This document shows positions 17,319 to 25,606 of a stretch of DNA of 37,149 nt, piece by piece. Origin of the DNA: Myxococcota bacterium (GTDB lineage: Bacteria > Myxococcota_A > Polyangia > Polyangiales > Houyiibacteriaceae). A program made the translations under genes and the position numbers. Positions within the stretch are counted from its first letter, which is position 1; every line of letters starts with the position of its first letter. The stretch is taken from the NCBI GenBank assembly GCA_020629955.1, contig JAHDCI010000036.1, positions 1 through 37,149 of the forward strand, given 5' to 3'. The notes beneath the pieces are model-generated. The model did no database searches, was not told the DNA's origin, and saw only the letters and a list, made by a program, of their open reading frames with translations.

Positions 17319-19502
17319 GTGCGTGTAGGAGATGAGGTCGCGGGATACCGGATCGTCGCCAAATTGAAGGGCGGCGGTATGGCTGCGCTTTATCTGGGAC
17401 GTAAAGATAGCGTCGGCGGCTTTGCGAAACACGTCGCGATCAAGGTCGTCCGGGAACACTTGGCGGACGACGAGAGCTTCGTGGATATGTTCCTCGACGA
17501 GGCGCGAATCACGGCAGCGATCGAACACCCGAACGTCGTCCATGTTCACGATCTCGGCGAGTCGGAGGGCAACTACTTCCTGGTGATGGAGTACGTGCCG
17601 GGCATCCCGCTCACGACGCTCCTGCGCTCGGTTGCGCTTCGCCAGCGACGCTTTGCGCCGGCTCTCGCGACTTGGGTGACCATGCAGCTCGCGACCGGTC
17701 TTCACGCGGCACATGAATGCACCGGTCCGACAGGGGACCTGCTCAACATCATTCACCGCGACGTCAGCCCGAAGAACGTCATCGTGGCGTACAAGGGCTA
17801 CATCAAGCTCATCGACTTCGGCATCGCCAAAGCGGCTGGGCGCGCACATGCCACGAGCGCCGGCTCGCTCAAAGGCACCCTTCGCTACATGTCGCCCGAA
17901 CAGGCCTTTGGGAAAGACCTAGACCGCCGCTCCGATATTTTCTCCTTGGGCATCGTGCTTTGGGAGATGCTCGCGATGCGGCGGCTCTTTAATGCCGAAA
18001 ACGACTTCGCACTTTTGGACCAAGTACGCGAAGCGACCGTTCCCTCGCTGCGCGGAATCGCAGGAGTCTCCGGAGCGCTCGAATCGGTGGTTCGCAAGGC
18101 CCTCGCGCGAGATAAGGATCTCCGATTCTCGAACGCGGCGGAGTTCCGCGATGCCCTCGCAGCGGCGATGCCCGAGGCGCTCTCCGTGACGCCCCGGAAT
18201 ATGGCGGAGCTGATCGGCGCGGTCGTCGACCCGAACGATAAGCATGCGGATCTCGAGCCGACCGTGCGCGCAGCCCTCGGCGCGCCGACCAAAGTTCTGA
18301 AGCCGAACGAGGTCATCTCGAAGCTAACGACGCCGCCGCAGATGGTGCAGACAGCAGATGGCGAAGCGACGATTTTGGAGCCCGTCACGGCGATGCACAC
18401 CCCAAGCGCCTCGGGCGTGGGATCTGGCATTCGGCCCCATCAACAAGGGGGCGATGACGATGAGGAAGAAGCGACGATCATGGTCGCTTCGCGTCCAGAT
18501 TTCGCACTGCCCGACGCGCGGCCCGGTTCCGGCCCGCTCCGCCCGCAAGCTCCCCCGCAGGTCGTTGGATCGGCCGCTCCGAAGAAACGGAATATCCCGC
18601 CAACGATGATGTCGCTCTCGCCGAGCTCATCGCCTGCTTCGAAACCGGCACCTGCGCCGAGCCCAGCGCAAAAGCCTCGCGCGATCCCGCCAACGCAAAT
18701 GGCGATGGAATCCCCGGTCCAGCGAAACATTCCCGCCACGCAGATGGCGATGGAATCCCCGGTCCAGCGCAACATTCCCGCGACGCAAATGGCGATGGAG
18801 GGCGCCGCGCAAGCCGCCGTGGCCAATGGGCCAGGGTTTCAGAGCCCGCCCTCATCACCGAGCTTTCAAACCCCTCAGCGCGAGTTGCCGACCGAGGAGA
18901 TCTCGCTCGATGAGGAGGGCTCCTCGAAGAAGGGGCTGATTCTTGGGTTGCTCGCATTGGTGTTTGTCGCGGCGGTTGGCGGTATCTCCTTTGTTCTCTT
19001 CGGAGGTCTCGGCGGGGAGGAGCCGCCTGCGACCGTGACCAGCGTCACGCCCGCGACCGAGCCACCGGCTACCAACCCTCCGGCGAATATTGAACCTCCC
19101 GCGGCCGATCTGAATGGGGAGGAGAATCCCAGCGGAGAGAGCACCGCAAACGAAAATCCGAGCGAGGAAAATCCGATCGATGAAAATTCCGGGAGCGAGC
19201 TACCCGTGAATGCGCCACCGGAAGATATCGCCGAGCCCAGCAATCCATCCTCGGCGGAGAACACGCGGGAGGACGAGCCTCCCTCGGGTGGGACCACGCC
19301 CCGAGGCGACGAGCCGGCAGGAACCGATCGCGTTGGGAGCCCTTCCGTTTCCGATCCCTGGGCGGAAGAGCCGACCATCATGCAGGTCACGATGCGGCCG
19401 ACAATGAGACCGACCATGCGGCCGACGATGCGACCGACCATGACGGAGTCCATGGACACGCGTATGGACGTTGTTTTGGTCCGAGACCCGTTCGGCGATT
19501 GA
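17319..19502 (+). CDS. Transmembrane Ser/Thr protein kinase with repeat-rich linker
   Basis: The 727-residue protein starts at a GTG (MRVGDEVAGYRIVAKL) with no clear Shine-Dalgarno. The kinase domain (about 10-290) has KGGGMAALYLG, IK lysine 42, HRDVSPKN (HRD 146-148), DFG 166-168 and GTLRYMSPEQ, so it should be active. A long Pro/Ser/Thr-rich cytoplasmic linker includes the repeats at 18684-18800 and the sites EATILEP and EATIMVA. One hydrophobic segment at about 540-562 (LILGLLALVFVAAVGGISFV) crosses the membrane. The outer part is low-complexity (Glu/Asn/Pro) and ends in four MRPT repeats. No folded sensor domain is visible outside. Thr-rich motifs in the linker could be autophosphorylation sites that dock FHA proteins; this is inference. 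Confidence 0.92.
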   Translation: MRVGDEVAGYRIVAKLKGGGMAALYLGRKDSVGGFAKHVAIKVVREHLADDESFVDMFLDEARITAAIEHPNVVHVHDLGESEGNYFLVMEYVPGIPLTTLLRSVALRQRRFAPALATWVTMQLATGLHAAHECTGPTGDLLNIIHRDVSPKNVIVAYKGYIKLIDFGIAKAAGRAHATSAGSLKGTLRYMSPEQAFGKDLDRRSDIFSLGIVLWEMLAMRRLFNAENDFALLDQVREATVPSLRGIAGVSGALESVVRKALARDKDLRFSNAAEFRDALAAAMPEALSVTPRNMAELIGAVVDPNDKHADLEPTVRAALGAPTKVLKPNEVISKLTTPPQMVQTADGEATILEPVTAMHTPSASGVGSGIRPHQQGGDDDEEEATIMVASRPDFALPDARPGSGPLRPQAPPQVVGSAAPKKRNIPPTMMSLSPSSSPASKPAPAPSPAQKPRAIPPTQMAMESPVQRNIPATQMAMESPVQRNIPATQMAMEGAAQAAVANGPGFQSPPSSPSFQTPQRELPTEEISLDEEGSSKKGLILGLLALVFVAAVGGISFVLFGGLGGEEPPATVTSVTPATEPPATNPPANIEPPAADLNGEENPSGESTANENPSEENPIDENSGSELPVNAPPEDIAEPSNPSSAENTREDEPPSGGTTPRGDEPAGTDRVGSPSVSDPWAEEPTIMQVTMRPTMRPTMRPTMRPTMTESMDTRMDVVLVRDPFGD
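18684..18800 (+). repeat. 45-base direct repeats inside the kinase gene
   Basis: Two near-identical 45-base units (18684-18728 and 18729-18773) and a partial third (18774-18800) encode IPxTQMAMESPVQRN-type 15-residue repeats in the kinase linker. Confidence 0.9.
19392..19439 (+). repeat. Four 12-base repeats encoding MRPT
   Basis: Four in-frame 12-base units starting at 19392 each encode Met-Arg-Pro-Thr (residues about 692-707). Synonymous differences between units suggest selection on the protein repeat, not a very recent slippage event. Confidence 0.9.
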
Positions 19503-19554
19503 CCTTCGCAAACTCTGCTCTTGCGTCGTTCGCGCGGGCCTCTACCCTCTGCAT

Positions 19555-20295
19555 ATGAGCAGACCGACGCGCGTAGTTTTTCTTGGGGCAACCAGCGGAA
19601 TGGGTGAAGCGCTCGCACGCAAAATGGCGCGCGAAGGTGTCTCGATCGCCGTGCTGGGACGCGACCTCAAGAAGGCGGAAGAGACCGCCAACGATCTTTC
19701 CGTTCGCGGAGCCCCGAAAACGGCATCGGTAAAGTGTGACCTCGAAAATACGGAGCGGTTTGAGGAAGCTCTTCGCGAAGCAGCCGAAGGGATTGGCGGG
19801 GTGGATACAGTTGTGATCAGCGCCGGGCTCTTCGCGACGCAAGACGAACTCGAGGCGGACGAAACGCTGGCGGAACGCCTCACGCGCATCAACTTTACGA
19901 ACACGGTGGTGTTCTGCGAAGCCGCCCGAAAGCAGCTCGGAAATCAGGGCACGTTGTGCGTCTTCAGCTCCGTTGCGGGAGAACGCGGACGCAAGCCGGT
20001 CGTCATCTACGGAGCTTCCAAAGCGGGCCTGAGCGCATACCTCGAAGGGCTGGATCACAAGTTCCGCGGGAGCGGCCTCAAGGTGGTCACCGTCAAGCCC
20101 GGCTTCGTGCGCACCCCGATGACCGAGGGCCTCGACGCACCGCCCTTCGCGGGCGAGCCCGAGCAGGTCGCGCGGTTGGTCTGGCAGGGAATCCTCCGCG
20201 GCGATCCCGTGATCTACGCCCCCAAGCCATGGCGCGCGATCATGGGCGTGATCCGCACGCTTCCCCGCGCGGTTATGCGCCGCGTCGGCTTCTGA
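19555..20295 (+). CDS. SDR family oxidoreductase
   Basis: A classical-type short-chain dehydrogenase of 246 residues. The NAD(P)-binding motif GATSGMG lies near the N-terminus, VISAG replaces the usual NNAG, the catalytic Ser is in FSSVAG, and YGASK gives the Tyr and Lys. GFVRTPMTEG follows as in the family. The tail (KPWRAIMGVIRTLPRAVMRRV) resembles that of SDRs acting on lipid-like or sugar substrates at the membrane. The ATG at 19555 is preferred to a TTG at 19471 because it starts just before the first strand (RVVFLGATSGMG). The stop overlaps the proposed CTG start of the next gene by three bases of a CTGA, so translation is probably coupled. Substrate unknown. Confidence 0.9.
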   Translation: MSRPTRVVFLGATSGMGEALARKMAREGVSIAVLGRDLKKAEETANDLSVRGAPKTASVKCDLENTERFEEALREAAEGIGGVDTVVISAGLFATQDELEADETLAERLTRINFTNTVVFCEAARKQLGNQGTLCVFSSVAGERGRKPVVIYGASKAGLSAYLEGLDHKFRGSGLKVVTVKPGFVRTPMTEGLDAPPFAGEPEQVARLVWQGILRGDPVIYAPKPWRAIMGVIRTLPRAVMRRVGF

Positions 20296-21569
20296 TCGCG
20301 CTCGCACAGATCCGCTCAAGACGCGGAGACCTTCTCCGGAACGCGCGACGCCACGAATGGTTCGCTCGCGAGGCGGCCGCGCGCGGAGCGACATCGATCT
20401 TTTTTCCGGAGCTTTCGCTTTCCGGATATCTGCTCACGGACGCGGCACGTTTCGCTCCGTCCGCAGAAACAATGGAAGCGTTTCAAGAGCTCTCCGCCGA
20501 GCTCAAAATGACGATTGCAATCGGTGCGCCGATGGTGAGCGACGCGGGCGTCGAAATCGGCGCGAACCTCTTCGATGCGGATGGGCACTACCGCACCTAC
20601 ACGAAACAGCGACTCCACGAAGACGAGTTTCCCTTCTTTGTGGCGAACGCTGCCAACCCGCACGTCACGCTGACGCACGAGAAATCTGTCTTCCTCGGCA
20701 TCTGTCACGAGACGATGTTTGAAGCGCCTTTTGAAGAAGCCGCAAAGGCCGAAGCGGAGGCGTATATCGCTCTTGTGGCCAAGCCCGCAAATGGCGTGGA
20801 GCGCGGGGCAAAACACTACGCTGCGATGGCGAAGAAGCATCAGCTTCCCGTGTTGATGGCGAACGCCGTCGGTGCTTGCGAAGGTTTTGAGAGCCGAGGC
20901 GAGAGCGCTATTTGGGGGCCGAAGGGCGAGCTTCTCGGAGCGCTCTCCGCGGACGAAGAAGGCCTGCTCTTTTTCGACTTTGAACGAGCGCGCGGGTGCA
21001 CGCTGCAGATCCAACGCGCCGAGCCCGAGGACGAGGACGCTCTTATCGAACTCTACGCTCGCGCGGGAAAAGCCCTTCTCAAAGGCGGCATCGATCAATG
21101 GGATGCTTCATATCCGGATCGCCCACGAATCCATCAGGATATCCAGCGCGGTGAAGCTTTCGTGCTTCGGTTCGGAGAGCAGGTCCGAGGCGCCATCGTC
21201 CTGAACGCAGAGGCGGACGAAGAGTACGACGAGGTGACTTGGCAGGGGCGTGATTCAGACGCGCTGATCGTGCATCGCCTCGCCATCGCCCCGAAGGACC
21301 AAGGCGCAGGATTCGCCCAAGACCTCATGCGTTTCGCGTTCGAGCATGCGCAGGAGCGTGCGTTTCAGAGTATCCGGCTCGACGTCTTTTCCGAAAACAC
21401 CCGAGCCATTGGGTTCTACGAACGCCTCGGGTTCGAGCGGCGTGGACAGATTCATTTTCCGCGACGAGAAGCGCCCTTCTACTGTTTTGAGAAGGCGCTC
21501 ACCGTTCCGCCTTCTTCCCCACTCGGCACGCCTGGAGGCGGATCGAAGCCGCCGTCCGAGAACGGGTGA
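20292..21569 (+). CDS. Nitrilase-superfamily amidohydrolase fused to GNAT acetyltransferase
   Basis: From a CTG at 20292 the 425-residue product starts [13 protein letters not shown], the normal N-terminus of a carbon-nitrogen hydrolase. The triad is visible: Glu 40 ([10 protein letters not shown]), Lys 105 ([11 protein letters not shown]) and Cys 138 ([10 protein letters not shown]). A second domain (about 236-405) is a GNAT N-acetyltransferase with [17 protein letters not shown] for acetyl-CoA binding and [17 protein letters not shown]. The nearest ATG (20229) would translate 63 extra bases lying wholly inside the SDR gene. Nitrilase-GNAT fusions are known, but usually with the acetyltransferase first; here the order is reversed. 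The last 91 bases overlap yidD on the other strand. A two-step reaction on one amide or amine compound is plausible; the substrate is unknown. Confidence 0.88.
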   Translation: MIALAQIRSRRGDLLRNARRHEWFAREAAARGATSIFFPELSLSGYLLTDAARFAPSAETMEAFQELSAELKMTIAIGAPMVSDAGVEIGANLFDADGHYRTYTKQRLHEDEFPFFVANAANPHVTLTHEKSVFLGICHETMFEAPFEEAAKAEAEAYIALVAKPANGVERGAKHYAAMAKKHQLPVLMANAVGACEGFESRGESAIWGPKGELLGALSADEEGLLFFDFERARGCTLQIQRAEPEDEDALIELYARAGKALLKGGIDQWDASYPDRPRIHQDIQRGEAFVLRFGEQVRGAIVLNAEADEEYDEVTWQGRDSDALIVHRLAIAPKDQGAGFAQDLMRFAFEHAQERAFQSIRLDVFSENTRAIGFYERLGFERRGQIHFPRREAPFYCFEKALTVPPSSPLGTPGGGSKPPSENG

Positions 21570-21742
21570 CAGCGACAGATCCGTTTCGCTCCAAGCCAGC
21601 CGCCCCGGAAGAATCCGTGATGTTCAATGCACGCTGCAGTGTAACGAGAACATGAGGGCTCGAATCGGCAGACGCTCCCGATCAGCGGAGAAAAAGTCCA
21701 CCAATAGAAACGAATCAAAAGAAGGCCGAACCAGCGAAACAC
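21479..21742 (-). CDS. yidD: Membrane protein insertion efficiency factor YidD
   Basis: YidD is a small protein that assists YidC-mediated insertion of inner-membrane proteins. The 87-residue product has the family core: a hydrophobic N-terminus ([20 protein letters not shown]), [11 protein letters not shown], a [15 protein letters not shown] segment and GGFDPPPG. The start is a GTG at 21742 without a clear Shine-Dalgarno. YidD is usually found between rnpA and yidC; none of these is here. It follows the DUF465 gene by 42 bases and runs tail-to-tail into the nitrilase-GNAT gene with a 91-base overlap covering its last 30 codons, including the GGFDPPPG motif. Confidence 0.93.
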   Translation of the reverse strand: MFRWFGLLLIRFYWWTFSPLIGSVCRFEPSCSRYTAACIEHHGFFRGGWLGAKRICRCHPFSDGGFDPPPGVPSGEEGGTVSAFSKQ

Positions 21743-21784
21743 GGTAGCGACTTGGGGCCTAGGAAATGTCGACGCAAGCGCGGC

Positions 21785-21988
21785 CTATTGGAGCGCGCGA
21801 ATTTTGTCTTTGTAGAGAAGCTTCTGCTTCTGCAGTTTGCGCCGTTCGAGCTCTGCTTCGGGAGAGAGGTAGAGTCGCTTATTCAGCGCATCGAGCTGCT
21901 TCTTTAACTCTGCATGTTTCGCCGACATTCGGGCGATCTGCACATCAGGCTGGGAACTACGTCGGACTCGTTTGGCAGAACTGGCCAT
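21785..21988 (-). CDS. DUF465 (YdcH-like) small coiled-coil protein
   Basis: The 67-residue product has the DUF465 pattern: a short basic N-terminus, a helix with HAELKKQLDALNKRL, a spacer (YLSPEAELERRK) and a second helix ending LQKQKLLYKDKIRAL. Members form helical hairpins of unknown function. The ATG at 21988 is chosen because AAGGAG lies seven bases upstream, although the frame is open to 22063. It probably shares a transcript with yidD. Confidence 0.85.
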   Translation of the reverse strand: MASSAKRVRRSSQPDVQIARMSAKHAELKKQLDALNKRLYLSPEAELERRKLQKQKLLYKDKIRALQ

Positions 21989-21995
21989 CAAAAGG

Positions 21996-22001
21996 CTCCT
22001 T
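21996..22001 (-). promoter_or_regulatory. Ribosome binding site of the DUF465 gene
   Basis: AAGGAG on the minus strand, seven bases before the ATG at 21988, one of the clearest Shine-Dalgarno sites in the window. Confidence 0.8.
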
Positions 22002-22135
22002 GATACCGAGACAACAAGCGAAGAAAGCCCCCTGAGGGTAACGAAGTTCTTTGCGGCCGACAACGGTTCGCCAAGACGCGCCCTGGCAGGTCCGTGAAGA
22101 GAGAGCGCCGCACGTGACGGAGCGGCCTCCTGAGT

Positions 22136-23572
22136 TCAGTAGGGACCGACGGTGGTCAGGTACGCCCAGACGCCGGCGCCTGCGATCCCTGCGGAGATAA
22201 GGCATGCGATCCAGAGTCCGAGCGTTGAATCCTGGTAGCCATCGATATTGTTGAGATCGACGGGCTCATCCTCCGGCCGGCGTGCCGCATCCATCTGCCC
22301 GGTCGGCAGCGCGCGGGAAGGAGCGTCCGGGCGTTCGAGCACGTACGCATCGGGCGCAATAATCACCGAAGGTCCGGTATTCTCTCTTCCCACCAATGCG
22401 CCATGCTGCACGTTGGGCGACGCGGCGGGCTTGATGAAGGGCGTGGTTGCGCTTACCGCGGTGGGAGGCGCTTTCGGAGCGGGCTTGGAGAAGCGCTTAA
22501 AGGCGGTCGTGGCGGCCGCATCTCCCCGGAAAGGAAGTGCCGCAAGAACATCAAGGCGCTGCGCTGCGATCGCGTCGACCTGCGCAACGATCGCGTCGAT
22601 CGAAGGACGGCGCTCCGGTGCTTGGGCGAGCATTGCGTCGACCAAACGGGCGAGCTCGATCGGAAGTGAGGGGCGGCGCGTGAGCACTGGGACGGGAGGC
22701 CGGAGCACATCCGCGGCACGCGCACCCGCTGCGCCATAAGGCTCGTGGCCCGTCAGCGCGAAGTAGAGCGTAGCACCAAGGCACCAGATATCGGTCGCGG
22801 GGCCTTCTTTGCCATCGCGTACCAACGCATCGGGCGTGGGGCGTCCTCGCATTGGAATCTTGAGTCCCGGAACACGCGCGGCGCCAAGACCGCCGATAAG
22901 CACGCGCAAGCTGTCGCGCGGACCCGAGGCAAGGATCGTATTCGCGGGGCGAAGGTCCCGGTGCAGCGCCTCGTTGCGGTGAACGCCGGCAAGCGTACGT
23001 GCGAGCTGGCGGATCACATCGAGCGCATCCTCGACCGCGATCGGCCCCTGTCGTTCGACGAAGCTCTGCAATGATTCTCCTGCGTGATCGTCCCACGCAA
23101 GGAAGCAGCCGTGAATATCATCGATGCCCCAGCCGATCGCTTCCACGAGACCGGCTTCTTGCAAGCTGCGCCACGCGTCGACTTCGCGCTGATAGCGACG
23201 GCGAACGGAGGTGTCCGCGAGCGCCGGCTGTACGATCTGAAGGACTACGCTGCGGGAGCTCTGTCGGTCACGGCACCGAAGAACGGCGCCAAATGTCGTT
23301 GTGCTGATAAAGCGCTCGGCGAGATATCGTCCGCCGATGAGCTTGCCCTCCATTGAGCGTGCCCAAGCGGTGTCTTTCGCCTCGACCGGTCGCGGGGCCA
23401 CGCGAACGCCGGAACCGCGAAGCTCTGCTTCGTACGCAAGCACGGCCGCGGCCGGATCGTCGACTCGGCGTGTCGCATCGCCGGCGGGAGGCGCTTCGGA
23501 GCTACCGGAGTCGCCGTACGCGAACGGAGAGTCCGTGGTGACTTGGCGAGTGGCATCTTCGAAGATCGACAT
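22136..23572 (-). CDS. Transmembrane protein pseudokinase
   Basis: The 478-residue protein has a kinase fold (about 80-350) but lacks key catalytic residues. The glycine loop is degenerate (STTTFGAVLRC), the VAIK lysine is Gln 112 (VVLQIV), and the metal-binding DFG is GLG at 228-230 (VLIGGLGAAR). HRDLRPAN at 204-211 keeps the catalytic Asp and the Asn, and Glu 130 of helix C is probably kept. ATDIWCLGATLYFALTG in the C-lobe is normal, so the fold is intact. One hydrophobic segment at about 450-471 lies at the C-terminus, so almost all of the protein is cytoplasmic. The ATG at 23572 is preferred to one ten codons upstream, but neither has a Shine-Dalgarno. It probably acts as a scaffold or allosteric partner of active kinases. 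Confidence 0.85.
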   Translation of the reverse strand: MSIFEDATRQVTTDSPFAYGDSGSSEAPPAGDATRRVDDPAAAVLAYEAELRGSGVRVAPRPVEAKDTAWARSMEGKLIGGRYLAERFISTTTFGAVLRCRDRQSSRSVVLQIVQPALADTSVRRRYQREVDAWRSLQEAGLVEAIGWGIDDIHGCFLAWDDHAGESLQSFVERQGPIAVEDALDVIRQLARTLAGVHRNEALHRDLRPANTILASGPRDSLRVLIGGLGAARVPGLKIPMRGRPTPDALVRDGKEGPATDIWCLGATLYFALTGHEPYGAAGARAADVLRPPVPVLTRRPSLPIELARLVDAMLAQAPERRPSIDAIVAQVDAIAAQRLDVLAALPFRGDAAATTAFKRFSKPAPKAPPTAVSATTPFIKPAASPNVQHGALVGRENTGPSVIIAPDAYVLERPDAPSRALPTGQMDAARRPEDEPVDLNNIDGYQDSTLGLWIACLISAGIAGAGVWAYLTTVGPY

Positions 23573-23718
23573 TACGGCGCATTGTGCAATTATCGTGCGC
23601 ATTTGCGAATCGTGTTCACGGCCGTTTTTTCGCTAAGATCGTTGGATAAATCGTACATGCGGACGAAATGTGCGTCGCCTGGGAAGCATCACCTTGTGAG
23701 ACAGCTTGTCGCTATCCG

Positions 23719-24078
23719 CTACTCGACCCGGTCCTGCGGCTGAAGTTCGGTCATGCGAACCACGCGATACGAGCAGGAGTGCTCGCTGCAGCCACACACC
23801 TCGACTTCAAGCTCAACGACAAAACGCCGCGGGCCTCCGATTGCATCGCGCGTGATCACCAGCACCTGAGAGTTTCCACCAGGCGCAGAGGACAGCATCG
23901 CGCTCTTTTGCACGTCCCCTGGGGCGCGAACGCGCGCGTGCTCCGCCGCCATTCGGATCGCCGAATCGATCGGATAGCCCGACAGGGAATAAACGCGCTG
24001 CGCCGAAGCTTCGGGAGCTCCAAAGAGCAACATCGCGGCAAGAAAGAGAGAGGCAGGAATCGCTGGAAAGAGTTTCAT
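23719..24078 (-). CDS. Small secreted protein with Cys-rich C-terminus
   Basis: I do not recognise this 119-residue protein. It begins MKLFPAIPASLFLAAMLLFG with a probable signal peptidase I site after EASAQ, giving an exported mature protein of about 90 residues. The mature part has strands (SQVLVITRDAIGG, RRFVVELEVEV) and three Cys in VCGCSEHSC, which may form disulfides or bind metal. A GTG at 24102 would add eight residues before the signal peptide. It lies 59 bases after the DUF1835 gene. Confidence 0.7.
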   Translation of the reverse strand: MKLFPAIPASLFLAAMLLFGAPEASAQRVYSLSGYPIDSAIRMAAEHARVRAPGDVQKSAMLSSAPGGNSQVLVITRDAIGGPRRFVVELEVEVCGCSEHSCSYRVVRMTELQPQDRVE

Positions 24079-24137
24079 AACGCTCAAACGCGAGCGGATC
24101 ACAATCGGCGCAAAAAATCTTCGATTCGGCCGAGGGC

Positions 24138-24917
24138 TTAATGAGGGAGACGTACCTCGAACGAACGGAGCGCCGCGAGATCCCCCCGGGCTTCAAGCTT
24201 TGCCTTCCGGCAGAGCTCCCGAAGGCGCGCGTGAACGATTCGATCGCCGAAGGGTGCGCGCGCGAGAACGTTGCCGACGATTCGCGCGGCGCGAGACCAA
24301 TCGGCGGTCGCTGCGTTTCGCAAAAAGGCATCGAGCGCTTCGCCGTGATCGCCACAAAGCGCGACGTCGAGAGCGTGCGCAAACACCGGCTCGGTCGGGA
24401 GCTCATTAAACTCAGTCGGCAACGAAGGCACGCTCGCGGCGTGCCAGCGGTAAGGTGGCGCCGAGAGGTCCCACAGGCGTGGCGAATCCCACCAAGCCGA
24501 GGGCATCTCTTTCGCGTGTGAGAGGTTGGCCGCGAGTTCCTTTGGCGGCAAAAGTGCACAAGCGGTCGTGCGAAGATCGACCACCTTTAAGCGTTCCCGG
24601 GAGATCCCAAGATCCCGAAGATGCGATATCGCGAACATCATTCCGAGACGTTCAATCGCCCAGGCGCCGATCCAAAGAACCAGCGTTCCGGAATTCGCGA
24701 CAAAGGTTTTGAGGGTTGCCGAATCGGAAGGCGGGGCTTCCTCTGATTCGAGAATCGAACGCCAAAACGCGGCTCGATTCCTCTCCCAACCGTGCTCGGG
24801 GAGCGGGCCCACCGTGAGGTTATCGCGTAGCGCATAGACGTTGGCCGTGGGCGATACGCTGCGATAGGAACCCGCCGCAGATTCGCCGAAGAAGAGATGT
24901 GCCCGGGAGTCTTTCAC
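24138..24917 (-). CDS. DUF1835 domain-containing protein
   Basis: The 259-residue product matches the DUF1835 layout: an N-terminal HLFFGESAAGSYRSV followed by LRDNLTVGPLPEHG, then FWRSIL, and a WIGAWAIERLGMMFAI segment. The C-terminal half is helical and similar to the DUF3658 region often found with it. The biochemical function of the family is not established. The start is a GTG at 24917 (MKDSRAHLFFG); no closer start precedes the first strand. No signal peptide, so cytoplasmic. Confidence 0.8.
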   Translation of the reverse strand: MKDSRAHLFFGESAAGSYRSVSPTANVYALRDNLTVGPLPEHGWERNRAAFWRSILESEEAPPSDSATLKTFVANSGTLVLWIGAWAIERLGMMFAISHLRDLGISRERLKVVDLRTTACALLPPKELAANLSHAKEMPSAWWDSPRLWDLSAPPYRWHAASVPSLPTEFNELPTEPVFAHALDVALCGDHGEALDAFLRNAATADWSRAARIVGNVLARAPFGDRIVHARLRELCRKAKLEARGDLAALRSFEVRLPH

Positions 24918-25090
24918 AACTCTACCGTAGCGTGGTCCCAGCGAGTCGCGGGCGGATTGTGCTCAAGCTCTTCTGTGGATGGGCAGTCGCCGAAGTGTGC
25001 GAAAGACATAGATCCGAGAGGCCGATCGTATCCTCTTCACTGCCCTGGTTCGTCAACCAAAGCAGAGATCTATGGCCCAAGTTCTTGGGT

Positions 25091-25399
25091 TCAGCTCTCG
25101 TCGTCGGAAGAGCACTGCTCCTGACAAGCCGCCTCGGCGTTGCACATATCCGGCTGCGACTCGACGCAATCGAGACATTGCTCGAGCGCGGCTTCCGCGG
25201 CTGCAACACCAAGGTCGCCCAGGAATCCACGCGCGGCTTCGAGACTCGCCTCGCACTCCATCTCCGCCGTGGCCTGGTCCGCGCCTTCGCAATCCGCGGC
25301 GATCACTGCTTGGCGAGCGCAAACAGAGCCGCCGCCGCTGCAGCCCGCAAGGGCAGCTGCGATGACACCAAGGCTAAGAAGGGTCTTTAGGTTGTTCAT
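25091..25399 (-). CDS. Small Cys-rich lipoprotein
   Basis: The 102-residue product starts MNNLKTLLSLGVIAAALAGC, a classical lipoprotein signal with Cys 20 in LAGC. The mature part has eight further Cys residues (for example SVCARQ, DCEG, MECEAS, QCLDCVES, MCNAEAACQEQC), suggesting four disulfides in a small helical domain. Three ATG codons are possible; the one at 25399 has GGAG eight bases upstream. I do not know the function; Cys-rich small lipoproteins of this type are common in myxobacteria-like genomes. It is likely monocistronic. Confidence 0.82.
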   Translation of the reverse strand: MNNLKTLLSLGVIAAALAGCSGGGSVCARQAVIAADCEGADQATAEMECEASLEAARGFLGDLGVAAAEAALEQCLDCVESQPDMCNAEAACQEQCSSDDES

Positions 25400-25407
25400 T
25401 TTCATTT

Positions 25408-25411
25408 CTCC
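25408..25411 (-). promoter_or_regulatory. Ribosome binding site of the Cys-rich lipoprotein gene
   Basis: GGAG on the minus strand is eight bases from the ATG at 25399 but only two from the ATG at 25405, so it decides for the shorter form. Confidence 0.65.
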
Positions 25412-25539
25412 ATTCTCGGTCATCGACCGTTTCCGGAGAGCCCTCTAAGCAACCGTCGTGCCACCCATCGAAAGCCCCTTCTTTCTTTGCTTTTTTCGAT
25501 TTTCGAAGCTGTTTCACTTCGGTTTGCGAGTGGCCAACG

Positions 25540-25576
25540 AAAAAAGCGTGAACCGATGACAACATCGGTTCACGCT
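25540..25576 (-). terminator. Terminator of the DUF1993 gene
   Basis: A perfect 14-bp stem (AGCGTGAACCGATG with its complement, loop of four bases) spans 25545-25576 and is followed on the minus strand by at least five T residues (25544-25540). It is one of the two longest perfect hairpins in the window. Confidence 0.92.
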
Positions 25577-25606
25577 CGAGTGTAGCGTGACGGTCACGCG
25601 CCGAAG

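Noticed and set aside
25021..25090. Possible tRNA-like or terminator fold after the Cys-rich lipoprotein gene
   Set aside because: GGTTCG and short inverted repeats (CCCAAGTTCTTGGG at 25076-25089) are present, but there is no cloverleaf and no T run.
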